64,000 bases of DNA from an uncultured Clostridia bacterium (GCA_944359365.1 CALVST010000005.1:1-64000), one strand, 5' to 3'. Positions 34,423 to 42,776 are shown, counted from the stretch's first letter. Notes: generated from the letters alone by a model not told the origin. Made by a program: numbers and translations.

Positions 34423-35829
34423 ATGAAAAAGACGAAGATCGTATGCACACTCGGCCCCGCCTGCCGCGACGAGGAGATCCTCACCAAAATGGCGCTTGCG
34501 GGCATGAACGTGGCGCGCCTCAACTTTTCGCACGGCGACTACGCCGAACACGCGAAAAACATCGAACTCATCAAAAAGGTGCGCGAAAAGCTGAACATCC
34601 CCCTGCCCATCATGCTGGACACGAAGGGCCCCGAACTTCGCATAAAGACATTCAAAAACAAAAAGATCACCTTAAAAGAGGGCGACGAATTTACCTTTAC
34701 CACCGAAGACGTTCAGGGCGACCAAGGGCGCGTTTCCGTATCGTATAAAGGTATTGTAGACGACCTCGAACCGGGCGACACGATCTTGCTCAACAACGGG
34801 CTTCTCATCTTCCGCGTGACGGATGTAAATAAGACGGAAGTGAAGACGCGCGTGGAAGTCGGGGGCGATCTTTCCGACAAAAAGAGCATGTTCTTCCCCG
34901 GCAAAACGCTCAGCCTGCAATACCTGAGCGAGCAGGACAAAAACGACATTCTCTTCGGCATCGAACAGGGCATCGACTTTATCGCCTGCTCTTTCACCTC
35001 GAAGGCGCAGGACATCAAGGATATTCGCAAACTTCTCGAAGAGAACGGCAATCCCGACATCGACCTCATCGCAAAGATCGAGAGCCAGAGCGGCGTGAAC
35101 AACATCGACGAGATCCTTGAAGTTGCCAACGGCATCATGGTGGCGCGCGGCGACCTCGGCGTGGAAGTTCCCTACGAAGAACTGCCGCAGATACAGAAAA
35201 TGCTCATCAACAAGTGCCGCCTTGCGAGCAAGCGCTGCATCACCGCAACGGAGATGCTCGAATCGATGATCAACCAGCCTCGCCCCACCCGTGCGGAGAT
35301 CTCCGACGTTGCCAACGCCGTTTACGACGGCACGAGCGCCGTCATGCTTTCGGGCGAAACGGCGGGCGGCAAATATCCCGTGCTGGCGGTCGAAGCGATG
35401 GCAAAGATCTGCATGGAAACGGAAAAGCACCTTGAAACGAAGTACAACGAAAAGCGGCCGAACATCACCAGCCCCGCAGACGCCCTTTCGCACTCTGCGT
35501 GCGTGCTCGCCGAAGACATCGGCGCAAAGGCGATCGTCGTATGCTCGCGTTCGGGCGGCACGGCAAGGCTCGTTTCCCGCTTCCGCCCCAATATAGACAT
35601 CATCGGCATGACGATAGAGCCGATGTCGTACAGAAAACTCGCCCTCTCCTGGGGCGTCATCCCCGTGCTTTCGGAAGAGTTCAATTCGATGGACGTACTC
35701 TTCTACCATGCAAAGCGCGCGGCGATCGAATCGGGACTCGTCAAGAAGGGCGACCGCATCGTCATCACGGGCGGCAACCCGAACGGCAAGTCGGGCAATT
35801 CCAACGTCATCAACATCGAACAGATTTAA
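34423..35829 (+). CDS. pyk: pyruvate kinase
   Basis: A 468-residue glycolytic enzyme making pyruvate and ATP from phosphoenolpyruvate. TKIVCTLGPA, LDTKGPELR, the active-site lysine/glutamate stretch LIAKIESQSGVNNIDEI, and ARGDLGVE with the metal-binding residues are present. It is the short form ending near NVINIEQI, lacking the extra PEP-utiliser C-terminal domain found in Bacillus. It is detached from pfkA, which is 26 kb away. Confidence 0.97.
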   Translation: MKKTKIVCTLGPACRDEEILTKMALAGMNVARLNFSHGDYAEHAKNIELIKKVREKLNIPLPIMLDTKGPELRIKTFKNKKITLKEGDEFTFTTEDVQGDQGRVSVSYKGIVDDLEPGDTILLNNGLLIFRVTDVNKTEVKTRVEVGGDLSDKKSMFFPGKTLSLQYLSEQDKNDILFGIEQGIDFIACSFTSKAQDIKDIRKLLEENGNPDIDLIAKIESQSGVNNIDEILEVANGIMVARGDLGVEVPYEELPQIQKMLINKCRLASKRCITATEMLESMINQPRPTRAEISDVANAVYDGTSAVMLSGETAGGKYPVLAVEAMAKICMETEKHLETKYNEKRPNITSPADALSHSACVLAEDIGAKAIVVCSRSGGTARLVSRFRPNIDIIGMTIEPMSYRKLALSWGVIPVLSEEFNSMDVLFYHAKRAAIESGLVKKGDRIVITGGNPNGKSGNSNVINIEQI

Positions 35830-35843
35830 TGTTACACATACGC

Positions 35844-35882
35844 GAAACGCGCGGAACTTTTTCATAAAGTTCCACGCGTTTC
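35844..35882. terminator. terminator between pyk and the small XRE gene
   Basis: A 17-bp stem with one mismatch (35844-35860 with 35866-35882) and a 5-base loop, followed by TCTTTG. It separates two convergent genes. Confidence 0.7.
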
Positions 35883-35920
35883 TCTTTGCCCAAGGTCCGC
35901 AAACAGCGGGACGAACCTCT

Positions 35921-36130
35921 TCACCGAAAATCGAACAAATCGTTCGGCGTGATGTCGAACCGCCTGCACAGATACACGATCTTTTCATAATCCAGCTGCA
36001 CCCGCCCCGTTTCATAGTCGCTGTAATCGGATTGGTATTTCTTCAACTCCGCCGCGATCTGCTTTTGCGTGATCCCCTTTGCCTGCCTTGCCGCCTTGAG
36101 GTTTTCGCCTACGGCCTTTGCAATGTCCAT
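35921..36130 (-). CDS. small XRE-type DNA-binding protein
   Basis: A 69-residue protein that is essentially one Cro/C1-type helix-turn-helix (NLKAARQAKGITQKQIAAEL, then the YSDYETGRVQL recognition region). It has a GGAGG site 10 bases ahead of the start. Upstream lie two inverted repeats of a TATAGGA/TCCTATA type sequence, likely its operators. It abuts the broken end of a sugar permease gene, so it may have come in with the event that truncated that gene. Confidence 0.82.
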   Translation of the reverse strand: MDIAKAVGENLKAARQAKGITQKQIAAELKKYQSDYSDYETGRVQLDYEKIVYLCRRFDITPNDLFDFR

Positions 36131-36157
36131 AATGTTTGCCCTCCGTTCACTTTAAAA

Positions 36158-36212
36158 TATAGGAACCTTTTCCATAAATTGCTTGACGTATAGGATTTTT
36201 TTCCTATATAAT
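36158..36212. promoter_or_regulatory. operator candidates and plus-strand promoter upstream of the XRE gene
   Basis: A perfect palindrome TATAGGA-6-TCCTATA (36189-36195, 36202-36208) lies in the spacer of a plus-strand promoter TTGACG (36183-36188) / TATAAT (36207-36212, spacing 18). A second, imperfect copy TATAGGA/TCCATA lies at 36158-36176 near the XRE gene. The plus-strand promoter now leads only into a 12-codon frame (36218-36256, MKSETTNIGIYP) reading into the permease remnant. Confidence 0.55.
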
Positions 36213-36215
36213 AAT

Positions 36216-36769
36216 TTATGAAAAGCGAAACGACGAACATCGGCATATACCCGTGACCGCCGCCATCGACAGGAAGTGCGGCAGATAGCTGATCGTCTGC
36301 GTGACTCTTTTGAACGCCTTATTGCCGATCTCTGTTATGAGAAGGGCTAAGATGATGGGCGCCGGAAATTCAATGATGATGTTCACAACGTTGAAATACA
36401 GCGTGTTGACGATCGATTGCACGAGTTCGGGCGTCTGAAACAGCCGCACGAAGTTTCCGAACCCGTAGTAATCCGTCCAAGGGCTGCCGAACAGCCCGAG
36501 TTTCGCGTCCCAATCTTTAAATGCAAGCAAAAGTCCCGTCATCGGCAGATATTTGAACAAAATAACGATGACAAGGGCGGGCAGCAGAAGCAGATAAAAA
36601 GGAATGTCCGCACGGAAACTGCGCTTTTTCAGTTTTCGCCGCGCCTCCTCCTTTTTGTTCCCTCTTCCGCGTCCGCGCGCTTTGCGCTTTCCTCCAACGC
36701 TTCACCTTCGGCGATCAGTTCCCCGCCGCCGTCGGTAAACAATTCGTCGGACACTGTTTTATTTTCCAT
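36216..36769 (-). pseudogene. decayed sugar ABC-transporter permease (LplB type)
   Basis: The sequence encodes the first part of a polysaccharide-type permease: DIPFYLLLLPALVIVILFKY, then PMTGLLLAFKDWDAK and SYLPHFLSM, the usual beginning of LplB/YtcP proteins. The start region (ATG at 36769 with an AGGAGG site) is in a different frame and stops at 36629, so a frameshift separates start and body. The reading then ends abruptly near 36240 after about one-third of a normal permease. No binding protein or second permease lies alongside. Both breaks argue for a dead gene. Confidence 0.75.
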
Positions 36770-36933
36770 CGCTTCCTCCTTCCCTGTTAGTTGTCTTATA
36801 CGCTTTTTTCTAAATATATCACACAAATTTGCCCTTTTCAATGAACAAAGTGGACAACTTTTTGCACATTCGGTACATTCACGCCTGCATGGGGGCGCAC
36901 GCTGTCGCAATGTTTTCCGTACCGCCGACAAAC

Positions 36934-36961
36934 AAAAAGCCCCGCCGGAAACCCGCGGGGC
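36934..36961 (-). terminator. terminator upstream of the permease remnant
   Basis: GCCCCGC (36939-36945) pairs with GCGGGGC (36955-36961), followed on the minus strand by CTTTTT-type Ts. No protein gene is obviously served by it, which suggests that a short RNA ends here. Confidence 0.65.
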
Positions 36962-37155
36962 GTTAAAAGTGAATAGAGCGGATTAAAGTCAACTCCGTGT
37001 GCGAGCCAAAACTCCTGCACTTTGCCGTGCATCCGCCGAAATATAAGATAGCGGCACGCTTGCACGTACCGCTACCTTATAGTGAGAGAATATGAAAAAA
37101 GTTTGTGTGGTCTCTTCTGCCTTCGGAACTCCTTCCGAATCTACGCCTATATAAT
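36934..37155 (-). ncRNA. candidate structured small RNA
   Basis: Between the permease remnant and the flavoprotein gene lies about 220 bases without a supportable protein gene. On the minus strand it begins after a TTTACA/TATA-like promoter, has a hairpin TTCGGAA-GGAG-TTCCGAA, then a 16-bp imperfect stem (about 37043-37080, with ACGTGCAAGCGT at its tip), and ends in a clear terminator. It does not match RNase P, tmRNA or SRP. A 6S-like or unknown regulatory RNA is possible. An open frame (RYYIGVDSEGVPKAEE) exists here but has no ribosome site. Confidence 0.35.
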
Positions 37156-37208
37156 AACGCATAAATATGTAAATTGTATGAAAAAAAAATGATTGAAAGT
37201 AAAAAAAT

Positions 37209-38747
37209 TTAACAACCCGAATACTTTTCGAATATCTTTTCCGCAACGCGCAGCCCGTCGGCGGCGGAACTCATGATCCCGCCCGCATAGCCGCAGCCTT
37301 CCCCGCACGGAAACACGCCGCCGTGCGTAACGCTTTCCAGGTCCTCTCCGCGCAGGATCCGCACGGGAGAGGAAAAGCGCGTTTCGGGCGCGGTGAGCAG
37401 GGCGTCGGGGCTGTCGAAGCCGGAAAGCCGCCTGCCCATGTCTTTGAGCGCCGCTTTCATCGGATCGCAGACGAAGGCGGGCAAAAGCCCGTTTATATCG
37501 CACATCGCCGTACCCGCCGCATATGTCGGCAGTACCTCGCCGAACCGCGCTGACGCACGCCCGGCAAAAAAATCTTCCACCCGCTGAACGGGAGCGGCAT
37601 AGCTGCGCCCTGCCATATCAAAGGCCGCGCGTTCGATAGCGCCTTGAAATACCGCGCCGTCAAGCACCCCTCCGCGGTCGAAGTCTTCCCTTTTAATCTG
37701 CACGAGCAGGGCACTGTTCGCGTTTACGCCGTCGCGCGCGTAATTGCTCATGCCGTTGGTAACGACGCCCCCGCGTTCGCTCGACGCGGGCATCACATAC
37801 CCGCCCGGACACATGCAGAAGGTGAACGCGCTCCGCTCTCCGGCATGACTTACGAGCTTATAATCGGCCGGAGGAAGCAATTTATGCCACGCAGAGTACT
37901 GTGCTAGCCCTATTTTTTCCTGCAAATGCTCTATTCTGACGCCGATAGCGAACTCTCTCTGCTCCATCGCAAACCCGCCCTCGTGCAGGCGGGAAAAAGT
38001 ATCGCGGCTGCTGTGCCCTATCGCCAAAACGAGCGCATCGCAGGGGAAAGACTCTTCTTCGCCCGTATTCACATTCCGCGCAAGCGCCTCCGCTACGGCG
38101 CCGCCCTTCATTTTCACGCCGGTAAACAGCGTATGGAAGAGCACTTTACCGCCGCGCGCCTCGATAAACTTGCGCATATTTTTGACGACGTTTTTCAAAT
38201 TGTCGCTGCCTATATGAGGCTTTGCCAAATATAAAATTTCTTCCGGCGCGCCGAATTTTACGAAGGTTTCCAAAACGTCGCGGTTGAGCGGGGTATGCGT
38301 TTGGGTGTTGAGTTTGCCGTCCGAAAAAGTGCCCGCGCCGCCCTCGCCGAACTGCACGTTGGTGTTTTCGTCGAGCACGCGATCGCGGAAAAATTTTTCG
38401 TTCTGCGCAGTCCGTTCGTCTACATTTCCACCGCGTTCCAAAACGACCGGGCAAAAGCCGTGTTCAACGAGCCTGACCGCGCAAAACAGTCCCGCAGGCC
38501 CGCTCCCCACTACCACCGCGCGCTTTTCCTTATGCTTTGCTTCCGCAAAAACGCGCGGACTTTCGCCATGCGGCGCCCTATCCGCCTCTACGGAATACAC
38601 CCACCGTATATCCGCTTTATTGCGCGCATCCAAAGACTTGCGCAGTATGCGCAAATATCCGCATTTGCCCCGCAATTTCTCTTCGGCGATCTTTTTGAGT
38701 TTTTCCTCGCTTTCGCCTATTTTCAGTTTGATGTTATCTATCCGCAT
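37209..38747 (-). CDS. FAD-dependent dehydrogenase (COG2509 type)
   Basis: A 512-residue flavoprotein. A basic N-terminal segment (residues 1-80) precedes the FAD-binding fold with VVVGSGPAGLFCAVRLVE, QFGEGGAGTFSDGKL, and a C-terminal MCPGGYVMPASSERGGVVTNGMS and GEGCGYAGGIMSSA that closes on FAD. The family is widespread in Firmicutes with unknown substrate. The start at 38747 (GGAG site) overlaps the end of the HI0933-type gene by 14 bases, so the two flavoproteins are co-translated; earlier starts lie inside that gene. Confidence 0.88.
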   Translation of the reverse strand: MRIDNIKLKIGESEEKLKKIAEEKLRGKCGYLRILRKSLDARNKADIRWVYSVEADRAPHGESPRVFAEAKHKEKRAVVVGSGPAGLFCAVRLVEHGFCPVVLERGGNVDERTAQNEKFFRDRVLDENTNVQFGEGGAGTFSDGKLNTQTHTPLNRDVLETFVKFGAPEEILYLAKPHIGSDNLKNVVKNMRKFIEARGGKVLFHTLFTGVKMKGGAVAEALARNVNTGEEESFPCDALVLAIGHSSRDTFSRLHEGGFAMEQREFAIGVRIEHLQEKIGLAQYSAWHKLLPPADYKLVSHAGERSAFTFCMCPGGYVMPASSERGGVVTNGMSNYARDGVNANSALLVQIKREDFDRGGVLDGAVFQGAIERAAFDMAGRSYAAPVQRVEDFFAGRASARFGEVLPTYAAGTAMCDINGLLPAFVCDPMKAALKDMGRRLSGFDSPDALLTAPETRFSSPVRILRGEDLESVTHGGVFPCGEGCGYAGGIMSSAADGLRVAEKIFEKYSGC

Positions 38748-39969
38748 ATAACAGCTCCGCGATCCTCTTCGCGCACCGCACGCCGCAGGAAAAAGCCCAT
38801 TGCAGGTTATACCCGCCGCATTCGCCGTCTGCATCGAGTATTTCCCCCGCAAAAAACAGCCCGTTAACCTTCTTGCTCATCAGATATCCGTCTACTTCGG
38901 AAAGGGGTATCCCCCCTTTTGTAACCTGTGCGTTTTCAAAACCGTTAGAGCCTTCTATGCGCAGGCGATAGTCCTTGATACGCGAAGCGATCGCATCTGC
39001 ACGTCCGACAAGGGACGTGCACTTCATTTCCGCCCCGATGCCGAGAGAACGCATGACCGCCCTCGCCGCGGCAGTGTGCACGATACAGCGCAAAAGCTCT
39101 TCGGAAGAATATGTTGCCCATCTTTCCGCCTTTGCCGAGATCAGCGACGCGAGCGCCTCTTTGCCGCAGTCGGGCAAAAGATCGACGGACAGGAAGTCGC
39201 CCTTTTCCGCGCGGGATGAAATCTTGAAAACGGCGTTCCCGCTCACGCCTCCGTCTGTAAATATGACGTCGCCGCGGCAGGCATACAATTCTCTTTCGCC
39301 GCGCAAAAGCCGCGCGTTGCAATCGATGCGCACGCCCTTTAAGCCCTTTATGCCGTCGCGCTCCGTCTTCAACTGTACGAGCGCGGGAGAAAGACGTGTG
39401 ACAGAATGCCCGAAGTTTTCCGCAAGGGCGTATCCGTTGCCGTCGGTACCGAAATGCGGCGACGCCTTTCCGCCCGCGGCGATCAGCAAACAGCGTGCGC
39501 CATACTCGCCCTTGTCCGTTTTCAAGCGGAACTCTTTGCCCGATTTTTTCGCGGAAAGGACGAACTCTCCCGTTTTTACGCATACGCCGCGCTCGGCAAG
39601 CGCATAGCGCAGTATGTCTGTCACGGACGCCGCCTGACGTGAGGTAGGATACACCCTACCCTCGCCGTCCGCGGCAAAACAGCCGCCGAGCGAGGTAAGG
39701 TATGCGAGCAGCTCGTCTTTGCCGAACGCGGAAAGAACTTCATTTACCTTTTCGGTATCCGAAGAAAAGTAGTGGCTTACGCTCATATCCGCATTTGTTA
39801 CATTCCCCTGCCCGTTGCCCGTTGCGGAAAGCTTTTTTCCCAACCTGTCGTTGCGCTCCAGCAGCAGTATATCTTTCACGCCCGCATCGGAGAGGGCGAT
39901 CGCCGCAAGCATTCCCGCGGCGCCCCCGCCGACGATCGCGGCGGCATATAAAGCATCCCTTTTATCCAT
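38734..39969 (-). CDS. HI0933-family flavoprotein (BaiN-like)
   Basis: A 411-residue flavoprotein: dinucleotide-binding AAIVGGGAAGMLAAI at the N-terminus, GKKLSATGNGQGNVTN, the mid-domain TDGGVSGNAVFKIS, and the end GLFFAGEILDADGECGGYNLQWAFSCG, all typical. Related BaiN proteins act on bile-acid intermediates, but most members have no known substrate. The promoter ends 6 bases before the ATG, so the message should be leaderless. It is co-transcribed with the next flavoprotein gene. Confidence 0.88.
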   Translation of the reverse strand: MDKRDALYAAAIVGGGAAGMLAAIALSDAGVKDILLLERNDRLGKKLSATGNGQGNVTNADMSVSHYFSSDTEKVNEVLSAFGKDELLAYLTSLGGCFAADGEGRVYPTSRQAASVTDILRYALAERGVCVKTGEFVLSAKKSGKEFRLKTDKGEYGARCLLIAAGGKASPHFGTDGNGYALAENFGHSVTRLSPALVQLKTERDGIKGLKGVRIDCNARLLRGERELYACRGDVIFTDGGVSGNAVFKISSRAEKGDFLSVDLLPDCGKEALASLISAKAERWATYSSEELLRCIVHTAAARAVMRSLGIGAEMKCTSLVGRADAIASRIKDYRLRIEGSNGFENAQVTKGGIPLSEVDGYLMSKKVNGLFFAGEILDADGECGGYNLQWAFSCGVRCAKRIAELLYADR

Positions 39970-39975
39970 AGCGCT

Positions 39976-40004
39976 ATTGTATAATATTTTTATCTTTCTG
40001 TCAA
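39976..40004 (-). promoter_or_regulatory. promoter giving a leaderless message for the HI0933 flavoprotein
   Basis: TTGACA (complement of 39999-40004) and TACAAT (complement of 39976-39981) are 17 bases apart. Only 6 bases separate the -10 box from the ATG at 39969, so transcription should start at or next to the A of the start codon. No ribosome site is present. Confidence 0.65.
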
Positions 40005-40052
40005 TTTTAAGCTGAAAATTTTGTGAGTAAACGAGGAAAAATTTTTAATTGC

Positions 40053-40081
40053 TTGACAATTTTTTGCTTTTATATTAACAT
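40053..40081 (+). promoter_or_regulatory. sigma-A promoter of the YegP-domain gene
   Basis: TTGACA (40053-40058) and TAACAT (40076-40081) are 17 bases apart, with an AGAGGTG ribosome site before the ATG at 40107. Confidence 0.6.
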
Positions 40082-40106
40082 ATTATATGAAAAGAGGTGT
40101 CGCACT

Positions 40107-41093
40107 ATGGAATTCATTCAGAAAATCATCGATTACTTGAAAGAAAACGTAATCCTTGCCGTCATTTTGGCGGCGATCGCGCTCATCCTCATCGTAATTA
40201 TCATCGTTGCGATCGTTGTGAGCGTAAAAAAATCCAAGAAAAAGAAGGCGATGCAGGCGGAACGGCAGGCTGACGGGGCAGACAGCCCGAACGCCGCCGC
40301 ACCCGTTTTGACCGAAACGGCAAAGACGGTACAGGCGACCGAAGAAACCGCAACGGCGGAACAGACAGCCGAAGAGCAGACAGCCGCCGAGCTGGCGTCT
40401 GGCCAAGAAATATACACCGCCCCTGCGGAGGAGAATATCCCTGCACCGGAACAGGACGAGGAAACGGCAGCGGAGCCCGTTGCCGAAGAGAGCGCGCCCG
40501 CCGAAGAGGTTGCCGAAACCCCTTCCGAGGATGAGAGCGCCGAAACCGCTCCTGCCGAGCAGGAAGAAATAGCGGACGTTCCCCCTGCCCCGATCGAGCC
40601 GAGTCCCGCCGAAACGCAAGAAACGGCGCCGCAGGCGGAAACGGAAAGTGTGCAAACAGAAGAACCCGCCGCGGAAAAGAAAGCGGAAGCGAAAAAGCGG
40701 AACGCCGCCCCCGCCGCAGAAACGGACGCGGACGACAAGCGCTATGCGGGCAAATGGGTGATCCGCAAAAACGAAGAGATGGACACTTACCGTTTCGAGC
40801 TGCTCGCATCCAACGGCGAAAAACTTTTGAGCAGTATCGATTATACATCGGTCGCGGGCGCGCGCGGCGGCATAAAGACGCATAAGGCGAACATCGCCAA
40901 AGGCAACTTTACTATTGCCATGAGTAAAAACAGGCAGTACTTCTTCAAACTGCTGAGCGGCTCTAAACAGATACTCTGCACGGGCGAAACGTACAAGACG
41001 AAAACGCGCTGTGAAAGCGCGATCGAATCGGTAAAGCGCTTTGCGGAAACCGCCGTCGTCGTTGTGGATAAGGGCGACGGAGAACCCGTTTAA
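40107..41093 (+). CDS. membrane-anchored protein with a tandem YegP (DUF1508) domain
   Basis: A 328-residue protein in three parts: an N-terminal membrane helix (residues about 17-42) followed by a lysine cluster, a long low-complexity Ala/Glu/Pro/Thr linker (about 55-225), and a C-terminal domain with two YegP-type repeats (GKWVIRKNEEMDTYRFELLA and AMSKNRQYFFKLLSGSKQIL, each followed by a Tyr-Thr/Tyr-Lys-containing turn). Such domains are small and of unknown function. It forms a single-gene unit with its own promoter and terminator. The acidic linker implies a domain held away from the membrane. Confidence 0.78.
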   Translation: MEFIQKIIDYLKENVILAVILAAIALILIVIIIVAIVVSVKKSKKKKAMQAERQADGADSPNAAAPVLTETAKTVQATEETATAEQTAEEQTAAELASGQEIYTAPAEENIPAPEQDEETAAEPVAEESAPAEEVAETPSEDESAETAPAEQEEIADVPPAPIEPSPAETQETAPQAETESVQTEEPAAEKKAEAKKRNAAPAAETDADDKRYAGKWVIRKNEEMDTYRFELLASNGEKLLSSIDYTSVAGARGGIKTHKANIAKGNFTIAMSKNRQYFFKLLSGSKQILCTGETYKTKTRCESAIESVKRFAETAVVVVDKGDGEPV

Positions 41094-41120
41094 TGTAAAA
41101 ATCATCCTTTATAAAGTCAA

Positions 41121-41148
41121 CCCCGCCGCAAATGCGGCGGGGCTTTTT
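41121..41148 (+). terminator. terminator of the YegP-domain gene
   Basis: A 9-bp stem (41121-41129 with 41134-41142) with a 4-base loop is followed by CTTTTT. Confidence 0.8.
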
Positions 41149-41162
41149 ATGACTCGGCTGTA

Positions 41163-41990
41163 TTACTTTTTTTCCACGTCTTTTTCAAGCTCTTCGAAAA
41201 ACGAATTCAGATAATCGCCTTCAAACAGCTCCATAAGACCTTTGTCGCAGCAGGATGCGAGCGATGCGTCGAAAGGTATTTTGGCAATGTTTTTCACGCC
41301 GTATTCCTTGGCGACTTCTTCTATTCTGCTCTTGCCGAACACCTCTATCGTCCTGCCGCAGTCGGGGCAGACGACATAGCTCATGTTTTCCACCATGCCA
41401 AAAATAGGCACATTCATCTTCTGCGCCATGTTCGCCGCCTTTTTGACGATCATGGAAACGAGTTCCTGCGGGCTCGTTACGATGACGATGCCGTCCAAAG
41501 GCACCGACTGATAGATACTCAGCGGTACGTCACCCGTTCCCGGGGGCATATCCACAAACATAAAGTCCACGTCGTTCCAAATAACGTCCGTCCAAAACTG
41601 CAACACAGTGCCCGCAATTACGGGGCCGCGCCAGATCACGGGATCGGTATCCTCTTCCAAAAGCACGTTCATCGACATCACTTCGATGCCCGTTTTGCTC
41701 TTTACGGGCAAAATGCCGAGTTCGGTGCCCGCAGCCTTTTCTTTGATGCCGAACATTTTCGGGACGGAAGGGCCCGTGATGTCTGCATCCAAAATAGCCG
41801 CCTGTAAACCGCACCGCTGTGCGGTGACCGCCAAAAGCGCCGTCGTGAGAGATTTACCCACGCCGCCCTTTCCGCTGACTACGCCGATGACCTTCTTTAT
41901 TTTGCTCAATTCGTGCGGCGCTTTACGGAAGTCGCGCTCGGCGCAATCCTTAGAACAGCTTCCGCAGTCATGCGTACAATTTTCTGCCAT
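41163..41990 (-). CDS. Mrp/NBP35-family iron-sulfur carrier ATPase
   Basis: A 275-residue P-loop protein with an N-terminal cysteine cluster (CTHDCGSCSKDC), the deviant Walker A GKGGVGKS (residues about 39-46), an ILDADITGPSVPKMFG switch, and PPGTGD. The CPDCG pair near residue 205 is the usual Fe-S exchange site. These proteins bind and deliver Fe-S clusters in the cytoplasm, coupled to ATP. The Nbp35-like N-terminal cysteines are an addition over the standard bacterial Mrp. It is followed on the same strand by nothing closer than the YegP terminator. Confidence 0.88.
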   Translation of the reverse strand: MAENCTHDCGSCSKDCAERDFRKAPHELSKIKKVIGVVSGKGGVGKSLTTALLAVTAQRCGLQAAILDADITGPSVPKMFGIKEKAAGTELGILPVKSKTGIEVMSMNVLLEEDTDPVIWRGPVIAGTVLQFWTDVIWNDVDFMFVDMPPGTGDVPLSIYQSVPLDGIVIVTSPQELVSMIVKKAANMAQKMNVPIFGMVENMSYVVCPDCGRTIEVFGKSRIEEVAKEYGVKNIAKIPFDASLASCCDKGLMELFEGDYLNSFFEELEKDVEKK

Positions 41991-42010
41991 ATATAACCTA
42001 CCTCTCTTTT

Positions 42011-42247
42011 TTACAGCAAACTCTTCGGATCGTACTCCGCTTTTTTATAGAGCTTGTCTTTTTTTTCTTCGATATCGCTTTTAAACACGTCCTGCCATTC
42101 CTTTGCAGAAAAATCCTCCACGGTGCAGGTAACATAGTGCTCGGAACAGCCGAGCTGTTCGGTAAGCGTCTTTACGAGGGCATCGGCAAGGCGCTTTTTC
42201 TGCTCTTCGCTCCTGCCCTGCAACATCTTTACGCTGATGTGCGGCAT
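42011..42247 (-). CDS. 4-oxalocrotonate tautomerase-like protein
   Basis: A 78-residue protein starting Met-Pro-His, so Pro1 becomes the catalytic base after methionine removal (PHISVKMLQGRSEEQKKRLA). It is somewhat longer than the classic 62-residue enzyme. The family isomerises enol/keto acids; many homologues have no known substrate. It lies 20 bases ahead of the Mrp gene in the same direction, so the two are probably co-transcribed. Confidence 0.82.
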   Translation of the reverse strand: MPHISVKMLQGRSEEQKKRLADALVKTLTEQLGCSEHYVTCTVEDFSAKEWQDVFKSDIEEKKDKLYKKAEYDPKSLL

Positions 42248-42412
42248 ACTTTACTTCTCCTTTCTTTTCCGAACGGCATTTGCAAAACAAAACCGTCCTT
42301 ATATTATTTTATATCAAATTTTATTTTTGTCAAATGTTTGCGCCGCCATACCGGCCGCGCGGGGCGGCATCGCCGAAAATATTTTTCCGCCTCATTTTCC
42401 CTGCGAAATCAG

Positions 42413-42441
42413 TTGCAAAAATTTGCGATTTCATGTACAAT
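42413..42441 (+). promoter_or_regulatory. promoter of the SRP RNA gene
   Basis: TTGCAA (42413-42418) and TACAAT (42436-42441) are 17 bases apart. A start about 7 bases later agrees with the expected 5' end of the RNA. Confidence 0.7.
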
Positions 42442-42448
42442 AAAATAG

Positions 42449-42712
42449 CTGTGCTAGGTGGGGAGTCAGCGGTGCCCTGTATCCGCAATCCGCTATAGCG
42501 GAACCGAACGCCTCCCCCGGGCAGATGTGTGGAAGGCCGCGCTCCGTAAGGGACGTTGATCGCAAGGTCTCATGCAACGGACTGCCGTGAACCGTGTCAG
42601 GATAGGGATATAGCAGCACTAAGCGGATCTGTTCGTGTGCCATGAGGTAGCTTTGCAGGAGTTACCTGCGGTTTTAACGCTTCGGCGCATTTGTTCAAAG
42701 GAGGATGCACAG
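42449..42712 (+). ncRNA. ffs: signal recognition particle RNA (large Firmicute type)
   Basis: The 5' end GTGCTAGGTGGGGAGTCAGC followed by GGTGCCCTGTATCCGCAATCC matches the Alu-domain start of the long Bacillus-type SRP RNA (scr). The S-domain has GAACCGTGTCAGGATAGGG then ATATAGCAGCA, the Ffh-binding helix 8 with a GGGA tetraloop in place of the commoner GGAA. The total of about 264 bases agrees with the 6S-sized Firmicute RNA. A Rho-independent terminator follows. Confidence 0.93.
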
Positions 42713-42727
42713 TTTTTTGCAAACAAA

Positions 42728-42754
42728 GCTCCCGTATTTTTCGGGGGCTTTTTT
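42728..42754 (+). terminator. terminator of the SRP RNA gene
   Basis: A 7-bp stem (42728-42734 with 42742-42748) with a 7-base loop is followed by six Ts. Confidence 0.8.
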
Positions 42755-42776
42755 CTGCCCGCAAAAGCAGTACATA

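Noticed and set aside
34672..36015. A 447-codon minus-strand frame over pyk
   Set aside because: It is antisense to pyruvate kinase and has the His/Arg-rich make-up of a mirror frame.
36989..37246. An 85-codon frame (…RYYIGVDSEGVPKAEE…) as a protein gene
   Set aside because: No ribosome site, overlap with the start of strong RNA stems, and overlap with the flavoprotein end. A structured RNA fits better, though this is not settled.
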